From contig JAFRNW010000006.1 in the NCBI GenBank assembly GCA_017429985.1, positions 1 through 64,000 on the forward strand: DNA of 64,000 nucleotides. The letters run 5' to 3'. A program made the position numbers and the translations under genes. The notes below the pieces were generated by a model. It ran no database searches. It was given only the letters and a program-made list of their open reading frames with translations, and was not told the origin of the DNA. This DNA comes from Clostridia bacterium (GTDB lineage Bacteria > Bacillota > Clostridia > Christensenellales > CAG-138). Below, piece after piece: positions 7,805 to 15,611 of this stretch; positions within the stretch are counted from its first letter, which is position 1, and the number at the start of each line of letters is the position of its first letter.

Positions 7805-9022
7805 TCAGTTGAGTTCCGTAATGCCGTCGATTCTCAGAGAGAATGCCGGAGCACTCTGGAAGTAGGATTCATGGAAGTAGCCGTCGAACACAGCTTCGTC
7901 CGCATCGTTTGTCCAGTCGCCGTCTGTATCGGTCGCAAATGCGGAAGTAACCGGAGCACCGCCAACCGTAAAGGTGGAAGTATCAAATACATGAAGCGAT
8001 CCGCCCTTGATGGCAGCAATGACTTCGTCGACCTTCTCCTGTGTTCCAGGTGCGCAGGATGCGCCGAGAGGAGTAATCTTGACGGCATCGGCCTCATAGC
8101 CTTTTGCCCAGTTGGTGTCGAAGTTTCCGCCCTTCATGACTTCGCCGATCGCGTAGGAATAGAACTTCGACCACAGGTTCGTCGGGGAGGTCAGAGCCGC
8201 CGTCGGAGCAACTGCCAGCATGTCTACGTTATAACCAACGCTGTAAACCGTCGTGCCGGCGTTAAGCATATCTTCGCATGCTTTCGGTGCGCCGGTGGAG
8301 TCAGCGTGCTGTCCGATGATGATGCAGCCGCGGTCGATCAGAGCAAGCGCAGCTTCCTTTTCACCGGTGATATCGAACCAGGAGTTGGTGTACTGGACAT
8401 CCATCACAACGTTCGGAACAATGGATTTGAGCCCGAGATAGAATGCGGTATATCCAGAAACAACCTCCGCGTACGGGAAAGCGCCGACATAACCGATCTT
8501 GATGTTATCGCCGTCCTTGTTCTTGTCAGCAACCTTGCCTTCGTCGATGAGCTGCTGGAGCTTCAGACCCGCAACGACACCAGCGACATAACGCGCTTCG
8601 TAAATATTTGTGAATGCATTATGGAAGTTCTTAAGTCCGGAAGCTCTCGCGGTATCACCCGTCATTGCGCAGACCTGAATGTCCGGGTACTCTTCAGCAA
8701 CCTGCTGCGCATAAGTCTGATGACCGTAAGAGTTTGTAAACACAACTTTGCAGCCCTGCTCAATGCAGTCTACGCACGCATCATAGCACAGCTCGGATTC
8801 AGGAATGCTGTACTTCCAGATGACGTTCGCTTCTTCAGTCAAACCGAGTTCAGCGATCGCCTCTTTGATGCCCTCGATGTGAGAATAGGTATAACCTTCG
8901 TTCTCATCGCCGACCAGCACCACGCCGACCTTAAAATCTTTGTTAGCGGCCGGTTTTGCACTACAAGCGGCAATGGCGAACACCATTGCGAGCACCATCA
9001 ACAAAGCAATAACCTTTTTCAT
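7805..9022 (-). CDS. BMP family lipoprotein (nucleoside-type binding protein)
   Basis: This 405-residue substrate-binding lipoprotein belongs to the BMP/PnrA family. An n-region MKK, a hydrophobic stretch and a lipobox ending AIAAC (Cys20) give membrane anchoring. The mature part starts with FKVGVVLVGDENEGYTYSH and contains FTNSYGHQTYAQQV, GYVGAFPYAEVVSGYTAF and IIGQHADSTGAP, all typical of BMP folds. Characterised relatives (PnrA, NupN, Med) bind purine or other nucleosides. It is the first gene of the transport cassette, with AAGGAGG before the ATG, a strong promoter and a palindrome in the leader. The thrC-like gene lies directly upstream in the same direction. Confidence 0.92.
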   Translation of the reverse strand: MKKVIALLMVLAMVFAIAACSAKPAANKDFKVGVVLVGDENEGYTYSHIEGIKEAIAELGLTEEANVIWKYSIPESELCYDACVDCIEQGCKVVFTNSYGHQTYAQQVAEEYPDIQVCAMTGDTARASGLKNFHNAFTNIYEARYVAGVVAGLKLQQLIDEGKVADKNKDGDNIKIGYVGAFPYAEVVSGYTAFYLGLKSIVPNVVMDVQYTNSWFDITGEKEAALALIDRGCIIIGQHADSTGAPKACEDMLNAGTTVYSVGYNVDMLAVAPTAALTSPTNLWSKFYSYAIGEVMKGGNFDTNWAKGYEADAVKITPLGASCAPGTQEKVDEVIAAIKGGSLHVFDTSTFTVGGAPVTSAFATDTDGDWTNDADEAVFDGYFHESYFQSAPAFSLRIDGITELN

Positions 9023-9052
9023 GAAATCCTCCTTGCATCAATGTTGTTATAT

Positions 9053-9075
9053 TTTCGCCATCAATGATAGCGAAA
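9053..9075. promoter_or_regulatory. Imperfect palindrome in the BMP gene leader
   Basis: Arms TTTCGCCATCA and TGATAGCGAAA match at 10 of 11 positions around one central A. The element lies downstream of the -10 box and upstream of the ribosome site, where a repressor would block elongation. The cognate regulator is unknown. Confidence 0.5.
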
Positions 9076-9096
9076 CAACCTCATCAATAATATAAA

Positions 9097-9126
9097 ATTA
9101 TAATGTTTTGAAAAACGTCTTGTCAA
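9097..9126 (-). promoter_or_regulatory. Promoter of the BMP/ABC operon
   Basis: Perfect -35 TTGACA and perfect -10 TATAAT, 18-base spacing, on the minus strand. No terminator separates this promoter from the thrC-like gene upstream, so that gene may also read into the operon. Confidence 0.85.
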
Positions 9127-9148
9127 GATAACGAAATTCAGCTATGCG

Positions 9149-10387
9149 TCATCCAAGAATACCGCTTGCTTCAAGCGCGTCAAGATCCGGTTCGCATAGT
9201 TTCGGCTTGCCTGCGGCTTTCAATGCATTTCTGACGTCTTTCAGACCGCTACCCGTGGATATAGCCGTTACGGTCTCATCCGGACGTATGATTCCGCGTG
9301 CGACCGCCTCTCTGACGCCCGCGGTTGCGGTTACGCCGGCAGGTTCGCCGAATACACCCTCATGTCTCCCGAGTACGCGCATCGTGTCAAGAATCTGTTC
9401 ATCAGTTACGGCAATCCATGCACCCTTGCTGTCACGAACCGCGCGAAGGGCCTTTTTCGGATTTCTCGGAACCCCGACCGCGATCGAATCGGCGATCGTG
9501 TTCTCTTCCGTGGGAACAAGGTCTCTGCCCGCGTTCGCCGCATCTACAAACGGGCAGCAACCGGTCGACTGAACGCCGAGGATCTTCGGTATGCGGTCGA
9601 TCAGGCCGAGTTTGTACAGGTCATAGAATCCGTTATATACGCCGCCGATTGTGCAGCCGTCACCCACTGAGCACGCTACCCAGTCAGTCGGCTCAAAATT
9701 AAGCTGCTCTGCTATTTCAAGCGCTACGGTCTTCTTACCTTCCGTCATAACGGGGTTGATACCGGCGTTGCGGTTGTACCATCCGTACTTTGCGATTGCA
9801 GCCTTCGAAAGATCAAACGTCGCCTTGTAGTCCCCGTGAACGGAAACGACCTTCGCGCCAAAGATCATCAGCTGCGCGACCTTTCCTTCCGGCGCGCGCT
9901 CCGGAACGAAAATCACGGCTTTCAATCCCATTCTCGCCGCGCTTCCGGCGCAGGAGGATGCCGCGTTTCCTGTGCTTGAGCATGCGATCGTGTCATATCC
10001 GAGTTCGATCGCCTTCGCGACAGCAACGCCCGAAGCCCTGTCTTTTAAGGACGCGGTCGGGTTCAGGCCGTCATCCTTGACGTACAGTTTCCGGATGCCG
10101 AGCTCGTCGCGGAGGGATTTCGATTCGTAAAGCGGCGTCCAGCCGATTCTAAGGAAACCACTCACATCGGTATCGTCCGCGACAGGCATGAGATCCCTGT
10201 AGCGCCACATGCTGTTGTCCGTATTCTGTTTCAGTTTTTCCTTGGTCAGGGTTTTGTGGATCTCGTCATAATCGTAGAGAATGTCAAGGATCCCTTTCTC
10301 ACCGCATGACGGGCACGTCATTAGTTCGGGTCCGAAAGGATACTCCTTTCCGCAAATCGTACAGCGATAACCGACTATCCTTCTCAT
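9149..10387 (-). CDS. thrC: Threonine synthase-like PLP enzyme (fold type II)
   Basis: The 412 residues match the zinc-ribbon class of threonine synthase, which converts O-phosphohomoserine to threonine. An N-terminal ribbon has CTICGKEY and CPSCGEK. The PLP lysine lies in NPTASLKDRASG near residue 113, followed by the substrate loop ACSSTGNAASS and a phosphate-binding stretch SVGDGCTIGG. Related fold-type-II enzymes include threonine dehydratase and 2,3-diaminopropionate ammonia-lyase (YgeX). The gene stands alone, with no homoserine dehydrogenase or kinase nearby, and sits head-to-head with ssnA-ygfK and just upstream of a nucleoside-type importer. Its job here may therefore differ from threonine synthesis. 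The symbol reflects similarity only. Confidence 0.8.
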   Translation of the reverse strand: MRRIVGYRCTICGKEYPFGPELMTCPSCGEKGILDILYDYDEIHKTLTKEKLKQNTDNSMWRYRDLMPVADDTDVSGFLRIGWTPLYESKSLRDELGIRKLYVKDDGLNPTASLKDRASGVAVAKAIELGYDTIACSSTGNAASSCAGSAARMGLKAVIFVPERAPEGKVAQLMIFGAKVVSVHGDYKATFDLSKAAIAKYGWYNRNAGINPVMTEGKKTVALEIAEQLNFEPTDWVACSVGDGCTIGGVYNGFYDLYKLGLIDRIPKILGVQSTGCCPFVDAANAGRDLVPTEENTIADSIAVGVPRNPKKALRAVRDSKGAWIAVTDEQILDTMRVLGRHEGVFGEPAGVTATAGVREAVARGIIRPDETVTAISTGSGLKDVRNALKAAGKPKLCEPDLDALEASGILG

Positions 10388-10422
10388 GGCATATACCCCG
10401 CAAATATAGATTTGATAAATTA

Positions 10423-10451
10423 ATTTTAGTACAAATAAAATAATTTGTACA
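10423..10451 (-). promoter_or_regulatory. Promoter with embedded palindromic operator, thrC-like gene
   Basis: A perfect inverted repeat GTACAAAT-N6-ATTTGTAC occupies 10429-10450. On the minus strand it exactly fills the space between a -35-like TGTACA and a -10 TAAAAT (17-base spacer). A dimeric repressor bound here would exclude RNA polymerase. The ssnA promoter lies about 100 bases away on the other strand. Confidence 0.65.
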
Positions 10452-10546
10452 GAATTATTTCAACCATATCGGTATAGTTCCGTTTTTCCGCCAGACTCCG
10501 CCGTTTTTCCGTATTTCTCCGAGCCCCGTAGCGGATCGTCAGACAG

Positions 10547-10576
10547 TTGAAAACCGTACAGGAAAGCGCGTATAAT
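10547..10576 (+). promoter_or_regulatory. Promoter of ssnA
   Basis: -35 TTGAAA and perfect -10 TATAAT, 18 bases apart. The predicted start near 10583 leaves a short leader of about 23 bases containing AAAGGGG. Confidence 0.75.
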
Positions 10577-10605
10577 AAATAGAAGATTTGTGAAAGGGGA
10601 CTGAG

Positions 10606-11937
10606 TTGATTATGATGCTTATCGGTAACGGCCGTCTGATCACGAGAGATGACGGCGTATTCTATGATGACGGCGCGGTTGTCATTGACGGAAAACTGAT
10701 CAAGGACGTCGGAACGACATCCGATATGAAGGCAAAATACCCGGATGCGGATTTCATCGACGCGAAACGCTGCGTCATCATGCCCGGCCTGATCAACATG
10801 CATAACCATATCTACAGCGCGTTCGCGCGGGGCATCTCCATCAAAGGCTACAATCCGAAGAGTTTCATGGATATTCTCGACGGCATGTGGTGGACGATCG
10901 ACCGGAAACTCACGCACGAAAACAACAAGCTTTCCGCATACGCCGTATTCGTAGACTGCATCAAAAACGGCGTCACGACTGTTTTCGATCATCACGCGAG
11001 CTACTTTGACGTCCCCGGGAGTCTGGACGACATCGCGGAAGCAGCGGTGAACCTCGGAGTCAGGTCCTGTCTCTGCTACGAGGTCTCCGACCGCGACGGC
11101 GAAAAGAAGAAGATGGAAAGCATCGAGGAGAACGAGCGCTTTATTCTCAGGGCACAGAAAGACGAAACCGACATGCTGAAAGGCCTGATGGGTCTCCACG
11201 CTTCTTTCACCGTCTCCGACGAGACGCTGAAACTCTGCGACGAGCACCGTCACGGAGCCGGCTATCACGTCCACTGTGCGGAAGGTCCCGCTGACCTCCA
11301 GGATTCTCTTGACAGATACGGAAAACGCATCATCGAGCGGTTCTATGACAACGGCGTTCTCGGCGATCACACGCTCGCGGTGCACTGCGTCCACATCAAC
11401 AAGGCGGAAATGGAACTCCTCCGCGAGACCAATTCCATGGTCATCCATAATCCGGAATCCAACATGGGCAACGCGGTCGGCTGCGGTCCCGTGATCCACA
11501 TGATCCGCGAAGGCGTGCTTGTCGGCCTCGGCACGGACGGCTATACGAACGATATGCTGGAAAGCTACAAGGTCGGCAACATCATCCATAAGCATCACCT
11601 GTGCGACCCGACCGTCGCATGGTCGGAGCTCCCCGCGATGCTGTTCAACAACAACCGGATGATTACCGCGCGTTATTTCAAAAAACCGCTCGGTGTGATC
11701 CGTCCGGGCGCATACGCCGACGTCATCGTGACGGACTACGATCCGCTCACACCGATGGACGCTTCGAACGTGAACGGTCACATCCTGTTCGGCATGAACG
11801 GAAGGAGCGTTGTCACGACCGTCTGCAACGGCAAACTTCTGATGAAGGACAGAAAAGTCCTCGTGTGCGACGAAGCCGCGCTGATGAAGGAATGCCGCCA
11901 GAGCGCTTCCCGTCTCTGGGACTCCATTAACAACTGA
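10606..11937 (+). CDS. ssnA: SsnA-type amidohydrolase/aminohydrolase
   Basis: This 443-residue metal-dependent hydrolase of the amidohydrolase superfamily is close to SsnA and guanine/chlorohydrolase-like deaminases. SsnA is a genetic component of anaerobic purine/urate catabolism in gut bacteria; its exact reaction is uncertain. A beta-sandwich start (LIGNGRLITRD) leads into metal ligands MHNHIYS near residue 65, then YHVHCAEG, AVHCVHI and GLGTDGYTND. The C-terminal IRPGAYADVIVTDYDP closes the sandwich. The best start is TTG at 10606, 6 bases after AAAGGGG; the ATG at 10612 would be 12 bases away and is the alternative. It is divergent from the thrC-like gene and followed by ygfK. Confidence 0.9.
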   Translation: MIMMLIGNGRLITRDDGVFYDDGAVVIDGKLIKDVGTTSDMKAKYPDADFIDAKRCVIMPGLINMHNHIYSAFARGISIKGYNPKSFMDILDGMWWTIDRKLTHENNKLSAYAVFVDCIKNGVTTVFDHHASYFDVPGSLDDIAEAAVNLGVRSCLCYEVSDRDGEKKKMESIEENERFILRAQKDETDMLKGLMGLHASFTVSDETLKLCDEHRHGAGYHVHCAEGPADLQDSLDRYGKRIIERFYDNGVLGDHTLAVHCVHINKAEMELLRETNSMVIHNPESNMGNAVGCGPVIHMIREGVLVGLGTDGYTNDMLESYKVGNIIHKHHLCDPTVAWSELPAMLFNNNRMITARYFKKPLGVIRPGAYADVIVTDYDPLTPMDASNVNGHILFGMNGRSVVTTVCNGKLLMKDRKVLVCDEAALMKECRQSASRLWDSINN

Positions 11938-11943
11938 CGAATC

Positions 11944-11970
11944 GCTGCCGTTTTACGCGGCAGCTTTTTT
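11944..11970 (+). terminator. Terminator between ssnA and ygfK
   Basis: Perfect 7-bp arms GCTGCCG/CGGCAGC are followed by six T, 6 bases after the ssnA stop. No strong promoter is visible before ygfK, so it probably acts as a partial attenuator. Confidence 0.75.
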
Positions 11971-12013
11971 GTAATGGCAAACATCAATCCAAAATGCAAT
12001 CAGGAGGATCAAT

Positions 12014-15004
12014 ATGTCTGACAAAATGACTCCGATTCCGTTTCCCGCGCTGATGGACTGGATCCTGACAGAACGCGCGGAACACGGATCCGTCTTCGGC
12101 GTCCGGCGCCCGTTCCAGGCTGAAAAAGGGAAGCAGCTTTCCATTTTCGGCGAAAAGCTCGACACCCCCTTCGGCCCCGCTGCCGGCCCGCACACGCAGC
12201 TCGCCCAGAACATCATTGCCGCCTACTACGCCGGCGCCCGTTTCTTTGAGCTGAAGACTGTCCAGATTATGGACGGCGAGGAACTCTCCAAATGCGTCCC
12301 GAAGCCCTGCATCACCGCGGAAGACGAATGCTACAACTGCGAGTGGTCCACCGAACTAAAAGTCGAGGACGCCTTCAGCGAGTACGTCAAGGCATGGTAT
12401 GCCATCAAGCTCCTCTCAAGGGAATGGGGCATCGGTGATCCGGACGGATTCATCTTCAACATGAGCGTCGGCTACGATTACGCGGGCATCACAAGCCCTA
12501 AGATCGACAACTTCATCGAAAGCCTGAAGGATGCATCCAAAACGGAGATCTGGAACGAATGCTCCGCATGGGCCCGTGCCAACACGGCCCGCTTCTCCCA
12601 TGTGGATCCTGCGTATCTGGACGGCATCAATCCGCATGTCTGCCGTTCCATCACGCTCTCCACGCTGCACGGCTGTCCGCCGAAGGAGATCGAACGCATC
12701 GCCTCGTATCTGATCGATACCAAGAAACTGCACACGTTCGTCAAATGCAACCCCACCATTCTCGGCTACAGAAGCGCAAGAAAGATACTGGATGATCTCG
12801 GCTTCGACTATATCGTGTTCGATGAGCATCACTTCAACGAGGACCTGCAGTATAAGGACGCGGTCCCGATGTTCCGCAGACTTCTCGCGAAAGCGGCGGA
12901 AAACGGCGTAACGTTCGGACTGAAGCTCTCCAACACATTCCCGGTCGACGTCACGCGCAACGAGCTACCGAGCACGGAGATGTACATGAGCGGCAGATCC
13001 CTCTACCCTCTCACCATCGAGATGGCAAAGAGGATCAGCGCGGAATTCGCCGGCACGCTCCGTCTTTCCTTCTCGGGCGGCATCGACGTCAACAACATCG
13101 TCCAGCTGTTCAAGTCCGGGATCTGGCCCATCACGCTTGCTACCACGATCCTGAAGCCCGGCGGCTACCAGCGTCTGGAACAGATGGGCAGGAAACTTCT
13201 GAAAGCGGAGTATAAGGAATTCGACGGCGTATCCGTCGGCAAGGTGGAATACCTTGCGAACAGAAGCAAATCCGATTCCCGCAACACGAAGGCGATCAAA
13301 CCGCTACCGAACAGAAAACTCCCGTCGAAAGTACCGCTCACCACCTGCTTCACCGCACCGTGCACGCACGGATGCCCGATCCATCAGGATATTCCCGAGT
13401 ATGTGGAACTGGTCGGCAAGGGAGTATACAAAGAAGCGCTCGAACTGATCCTTCAGAAGAATCCGCTCCCGTTCATGACCGGCACGATCTGCAGCCATCA
13501 CTGCATGGACAAATGCACCAGGAATTTCTATGAGGAAAGCGTGCATATCCGCGACGCGAAGCTCGTGGCTGCAAAGAACGGATTTGAATCTGTCATCAAA
13601 GAACTGAAACCCGCCGTTCCGCAGAGTAAAGACGTGAAGGTCGCCGTGATCGGCGGCGGACCCGCCGGTATGGCCGCAGCGTATTTCCTCGGCCGTGAAG
13701 GCGCGTCGGTAACGCTGTTCGAGCGGAGAGAAAGACTTGGCGGCATCGTTCGCTATATCATCCCTCCCTTCCGCATTCCGGATGAATCGATCGACAAAGA
13801 TGCAGAGATCATTCGCGCCATGGGCGTTGAGATCCGAACGGGAACGGAGGCACCGGACCTGAAAGAACTGAAAGCAAACGGATACAACGCCGTCGTTTAC
13901 GCGACGGGCGCATGGAAACGCGGGGACCTCAGACTTGAAAGCGGTACCGCGATCAATGTTCTTGATTTCCTGGAGCAGTTCAAGAACGGAACGCTCCCGC
14001 CTCTCGGCGAGGATATCGCAATAATCGGTGGCGGCAATACCGCGATGGACGCCGCAAGGACCGCGCTCCGCATCCCGGGCGTCAGGCATGTGCGTCTCGT
14101 CTACCGCAGAACGCGCAGGTATATGCCCGCTGACGAGGAGGAACTAGCACTCGCGCTGGAGGAAGGCGTTGAGTTTTCCGAACTGCTCGCGCCGAAGTCT
14201 CTCTTAAACGGTATGCTGGTATGCGATGAGATGCGTCTCGGCGATCCGGACCAGTCCGGCAGACGTTCCCCCGTCAAAACGGGTAAAACGATCGAACTTC
14301 CCTGCTCTGCTCTCATCTCCGCGACAGGCAATCTCGTCGACGACGACTATTTCCGCGCACAGGATGTCAGCCTTACGGCAAAAGGACGCGTCGCCGTGGA
14401 CGATCTGCTTCAGACCTCGCAGGACAGCGTATTCGTGATCGGTGACGCGAACCGCGGCCCGGCCACCATCGTGGAAGCGATCGCCGACGCTCGCACCGTT
14501 GCGGATGCGATCATCGGACAGTACGCTTACCGTATCCCAGCGGATGCGGAACCCACCGCCGAAGCCTGCCTTGCGAAACAGGGCGTCCTCCGTCCCTTTG
14601 ACAGCGGTTACAAAGAAAACGAGCGCTGCCTGGCCTGCTCCGCCGTGTGCGAATGCTGCGTCCAGGTCTGTCCGAACCGCGCCAATATCGCGCTAGACGT
14701 CAAAGGACTCCGCATGCCGCAGATCATCCATATCGACAGGATGTGCAACGAATGCGGCAACTGCTACATATTCTGCCCGTATGACAGCCGCCCGTACAAG
14801 GAAAAACTGACGCTGTTCTCAACGGAAGCCGAATTCGATGAAAGCGGCAACCCCGGATTCTATTATCTATCCGGAAAGAAGTTCAAGCTCAGAACCGACG
14901 GAGCTGTCCGGCAGATCGATCTCGATCAGGTGACGGATATCGATCCGGACATCGAAAAGATACTGTTCACCGTCCTGGAGGACTATCCGTATCTCCTTGC
15001 CTGA
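12014..15004 (+). CDS. ygfK: YgfK-type flavin/iron-sulfur oxidoreductase
   Basis: This 996-residue multidomain redox protein is long annotated as a putative selenate reductase subunit and is now linked genetically to anaerobic urate/purine breakdown. The domain order is as follows. A dihydroorotate-dehydrogenase-like barrel (about 40-390) has TPFGPAAGPHTQLAQN. A GltD-type Cys cluster (about 450-510) has PCTHGCPI and CSHHCMDKC. An FAD site has IGGGPAGMAAAYFLG near 550. An NAD(P)H site has IIGGGNTAMDAARTA near 675. C-terminal 4Fe-4S motifs CLACSAVCECC and CNECGNCYIFCP lie near 880-920. This layout suits electron transfer from NAD(P)H through Fe-S and FAD to a barrel that reduces a heterocycle. 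AGGAGGATCAAT precedes the ATG. Confidence 0.93.
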   Translation: MSDKMTPIPFPALMDWILTERAEHGSVFGVRRPFQAEKGKQLSIFGEKLDTPFGPAAGPHTQLAQNIIAAYYAGARFFELKTVQIMDGEELSKCVPKPCITAEDECYNCEWSTELKVEDAFSEYVKAWYAIKLLSREWGIGDPDGFIFNMSVGYDYAGITSPKIDNFIESLKDASKTEIWNECSAWARANTARFSHVDPAYLDGINPHVCRSITLSTLHGCPPKEIERIASYLIDTKKLHTFVKCNPTILGYRSARKILDDLGFDYIVFDEHHFNEDLQYKDAVPMFRRLLAKAAENGVTFGLKLSNTFPVDVTRNELPSTEMYMSGRSLYPLTIEMAKRISAEFAGTLRLSFSGGIDVNNIVQLFKSGIWPITLATTILKPGGYQRLEQMGRKLLKAEYKEFDGVSVGKVEYLANRSKSDSRNTKAIKPLPNRKLPSKVPLTTCFTAPCTHGCPIHQDIPEYVELVGKGVYKEALELILQKNPLPFMTGTICSHHCMDKCTRNFYEESVHIRDAKLVAAKNGFESVIKELKPAVPQSKDVKVAVIGGGPAGMAAAYFLGREGASVTLFERRERLGGIVRYIIPPFRIPDESIDKDAEIIRAMGVEIRTGTEAPDLKELKANGYNAVVYATGAWKRGDLRLESGTAINVLDFLEQFKNGTLPPLGEDIAIIGGGNTAMDAARTALRIPGVRHVRLVYRRTRRYMPADEEELALALEEGVEFSELLAPKSLLNGMLVCDEMRLGDPDQSGRRSPVKTGKTIELPCSALISATGNLVDDDYFRAQDVSLTAKGRVAVDDLLQTSQDSVFVIGDANRGPATIVEAIADARTVADAIIGQYAYRIPADAEPTAEACLAKQGVLRPFDSGYKENERCLACSAVCECCVQVCPNRANIALDVKGLRMPQIIHIDRMCNECGNCYIFCPYDSRPYKEKLTLFSTEAEFDESGNPGFYYLSGKKFKLRTDGAVRQIDLDQVTDIDPDIEKILFTVLEDYPYLLA

Positions 15005-15057
15005 CGGAATCCTCTCAGACAATCAGAACAATATAGAAACAATTTCTCTGTCAGAAG

Positions 15058-15086
15058 GAGCAGCCGGAAAGGCTGCTCTTTCTTTC
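15058..15086 (+). terminator. Terminator of ssnA-ygfK
   Basis: The 8-bp arms GAGCAGCC/GGCTGCTC with a GGAAA loop are followed by TTTCTTTC, 54 bases after the ygfK stop. Confidence 0.8.
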
Positions 15087-15089
15087 AGT

Positions 15090-15293
15090 TCAGTTCTTTT
15101 TACCCTGAAATACGTTTAATAGAGAGTCACGGAACATGTCTGCGGAAGAAGGAGCTCCACGGCGGCGCGCCAGCGCGACGGTGATCGTTTCACCTATATT
15201 CATGTGCAGCATGCGAGGATGTTGAAGAATATTGCACCATTCGTCGAACAGCGCAACACCGAGTCCGTTCTCCACATAGGAAAAAACCCGATG
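15090..15293 (-). pseudogene. 3' remnant of a LysR-family regulator gene
   Basis: About 67 codons on the minus strand look like the C-terminal end of a LysR effector domain. They contain FSYVENGLGVALFDEW, LHMNIGETITVALARR and a final helix before a stop. The intact LysR at 43125-44015 has MVENGLGISIMPE at the same position. Upstream of about 15293 the frame loses all resemblance and runs antisense to the small membrane gene, and no helix-turn-helix is found. I read it as a truncated relic left by a deletion. The similarity is judged by eye and should be confirmed by profile search. Confidence 0.5.
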
Positions 15294-15539
15294 GCATTCC
15301 CGCAGTTCCTGCTGACCGCCCTTGTTCTCACGCTGATCTTCACGATTCTCATGACGCTCAGCATGACACTCGTCGGCATGCTTCTCGGCGGCGCGCCGCT
15401 GTCCGGTTATTGGGGCGCGGTGTGTCATACGTTCCCCTGGCTCTGTCTTGCGGCATACTGCTCCGTTCTGATCTTCCTCCCTCTTTCCATGAAAGTATCC
15501 GGCATGGATAAAGTTGCCGGCGGACCTCCGCAGAAATAA
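15291..15539 (+). CDS. Small membrane protein, possibly DUF2798-like
   Basis: From the ATG at 15291 this is 82 residues with two hydrophobic segments (FLLTALVLTLIFTILMTLSM and WLCLAAYCSVLIFLPLSM). A polar tail, MDKVAGGPPQK, follows. The repeated TM layout recalls DUF2798 proteins, which are usually longer, so this may be a 5'-truncated copy. AGGAAA lies about 9 bases upstream of the ATG. The gene begins exactly where the LysR remnant ends, consistent with a recombination junction. The function is unknown; a family search is needed for the name. Confidence 0.5.
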   Translation: MAFPQFLLTALVLTLIFTILMTLSMTLVGMLLGGAPLSGYWGAVCHTFPWLCLAAYCSVLIFLPLSMKVSGMDKVAGGPPQK

Positions 15540-15552
15540 TCCTTTCACCTTC

Positions 15553-15582
15553 GCTCCCCTGTTCCGATCCGGACAGGGGAGC
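15553..15582. repeat. Strong inverted repeat between two membrane genes
   Basis: Arms GCTCCCCTGTTCCG and CGGACAGGGGAGC pair over 13 bp with one bulged T and a 3-base loop. No T run follows on either strand, so it is more likely an RNA stability or processing element than a terminator. Confidence 0.6.
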
Positions 15583-15611
15583 GGTTGATCCTGATTCAAT
15601 AGGCCTGATCA

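Noticed and set aside
9023-9148. Purine or preQ1 riboswitch before the BMP operon
   Set aside because: I looked for the conserved purine-aptamer loop motifs here and before ssnA and ygfK and saw none.
10426-11781. 451-codon minus-strand frame opposite ssnA
   Set aside because: Antisense shadow; it begins in the intergenic palindrome and shows no recognisable protein pattern.
10606-15004. Selenoprotein or molybdenum hydroxylase genes suggested by the historical names of SsnA and YgfK
   Set aside because: No in-frame TGA/SECIS arrangement, xdh subunit or selenium gene is visible in the window.
15294-15599. Upstream part of the minus-strand frame containing the LysR remnant
   Set aside because: It is antisense to the small membrane gene and shows no LysR features, so the remnant is limited to about 15090-15293.
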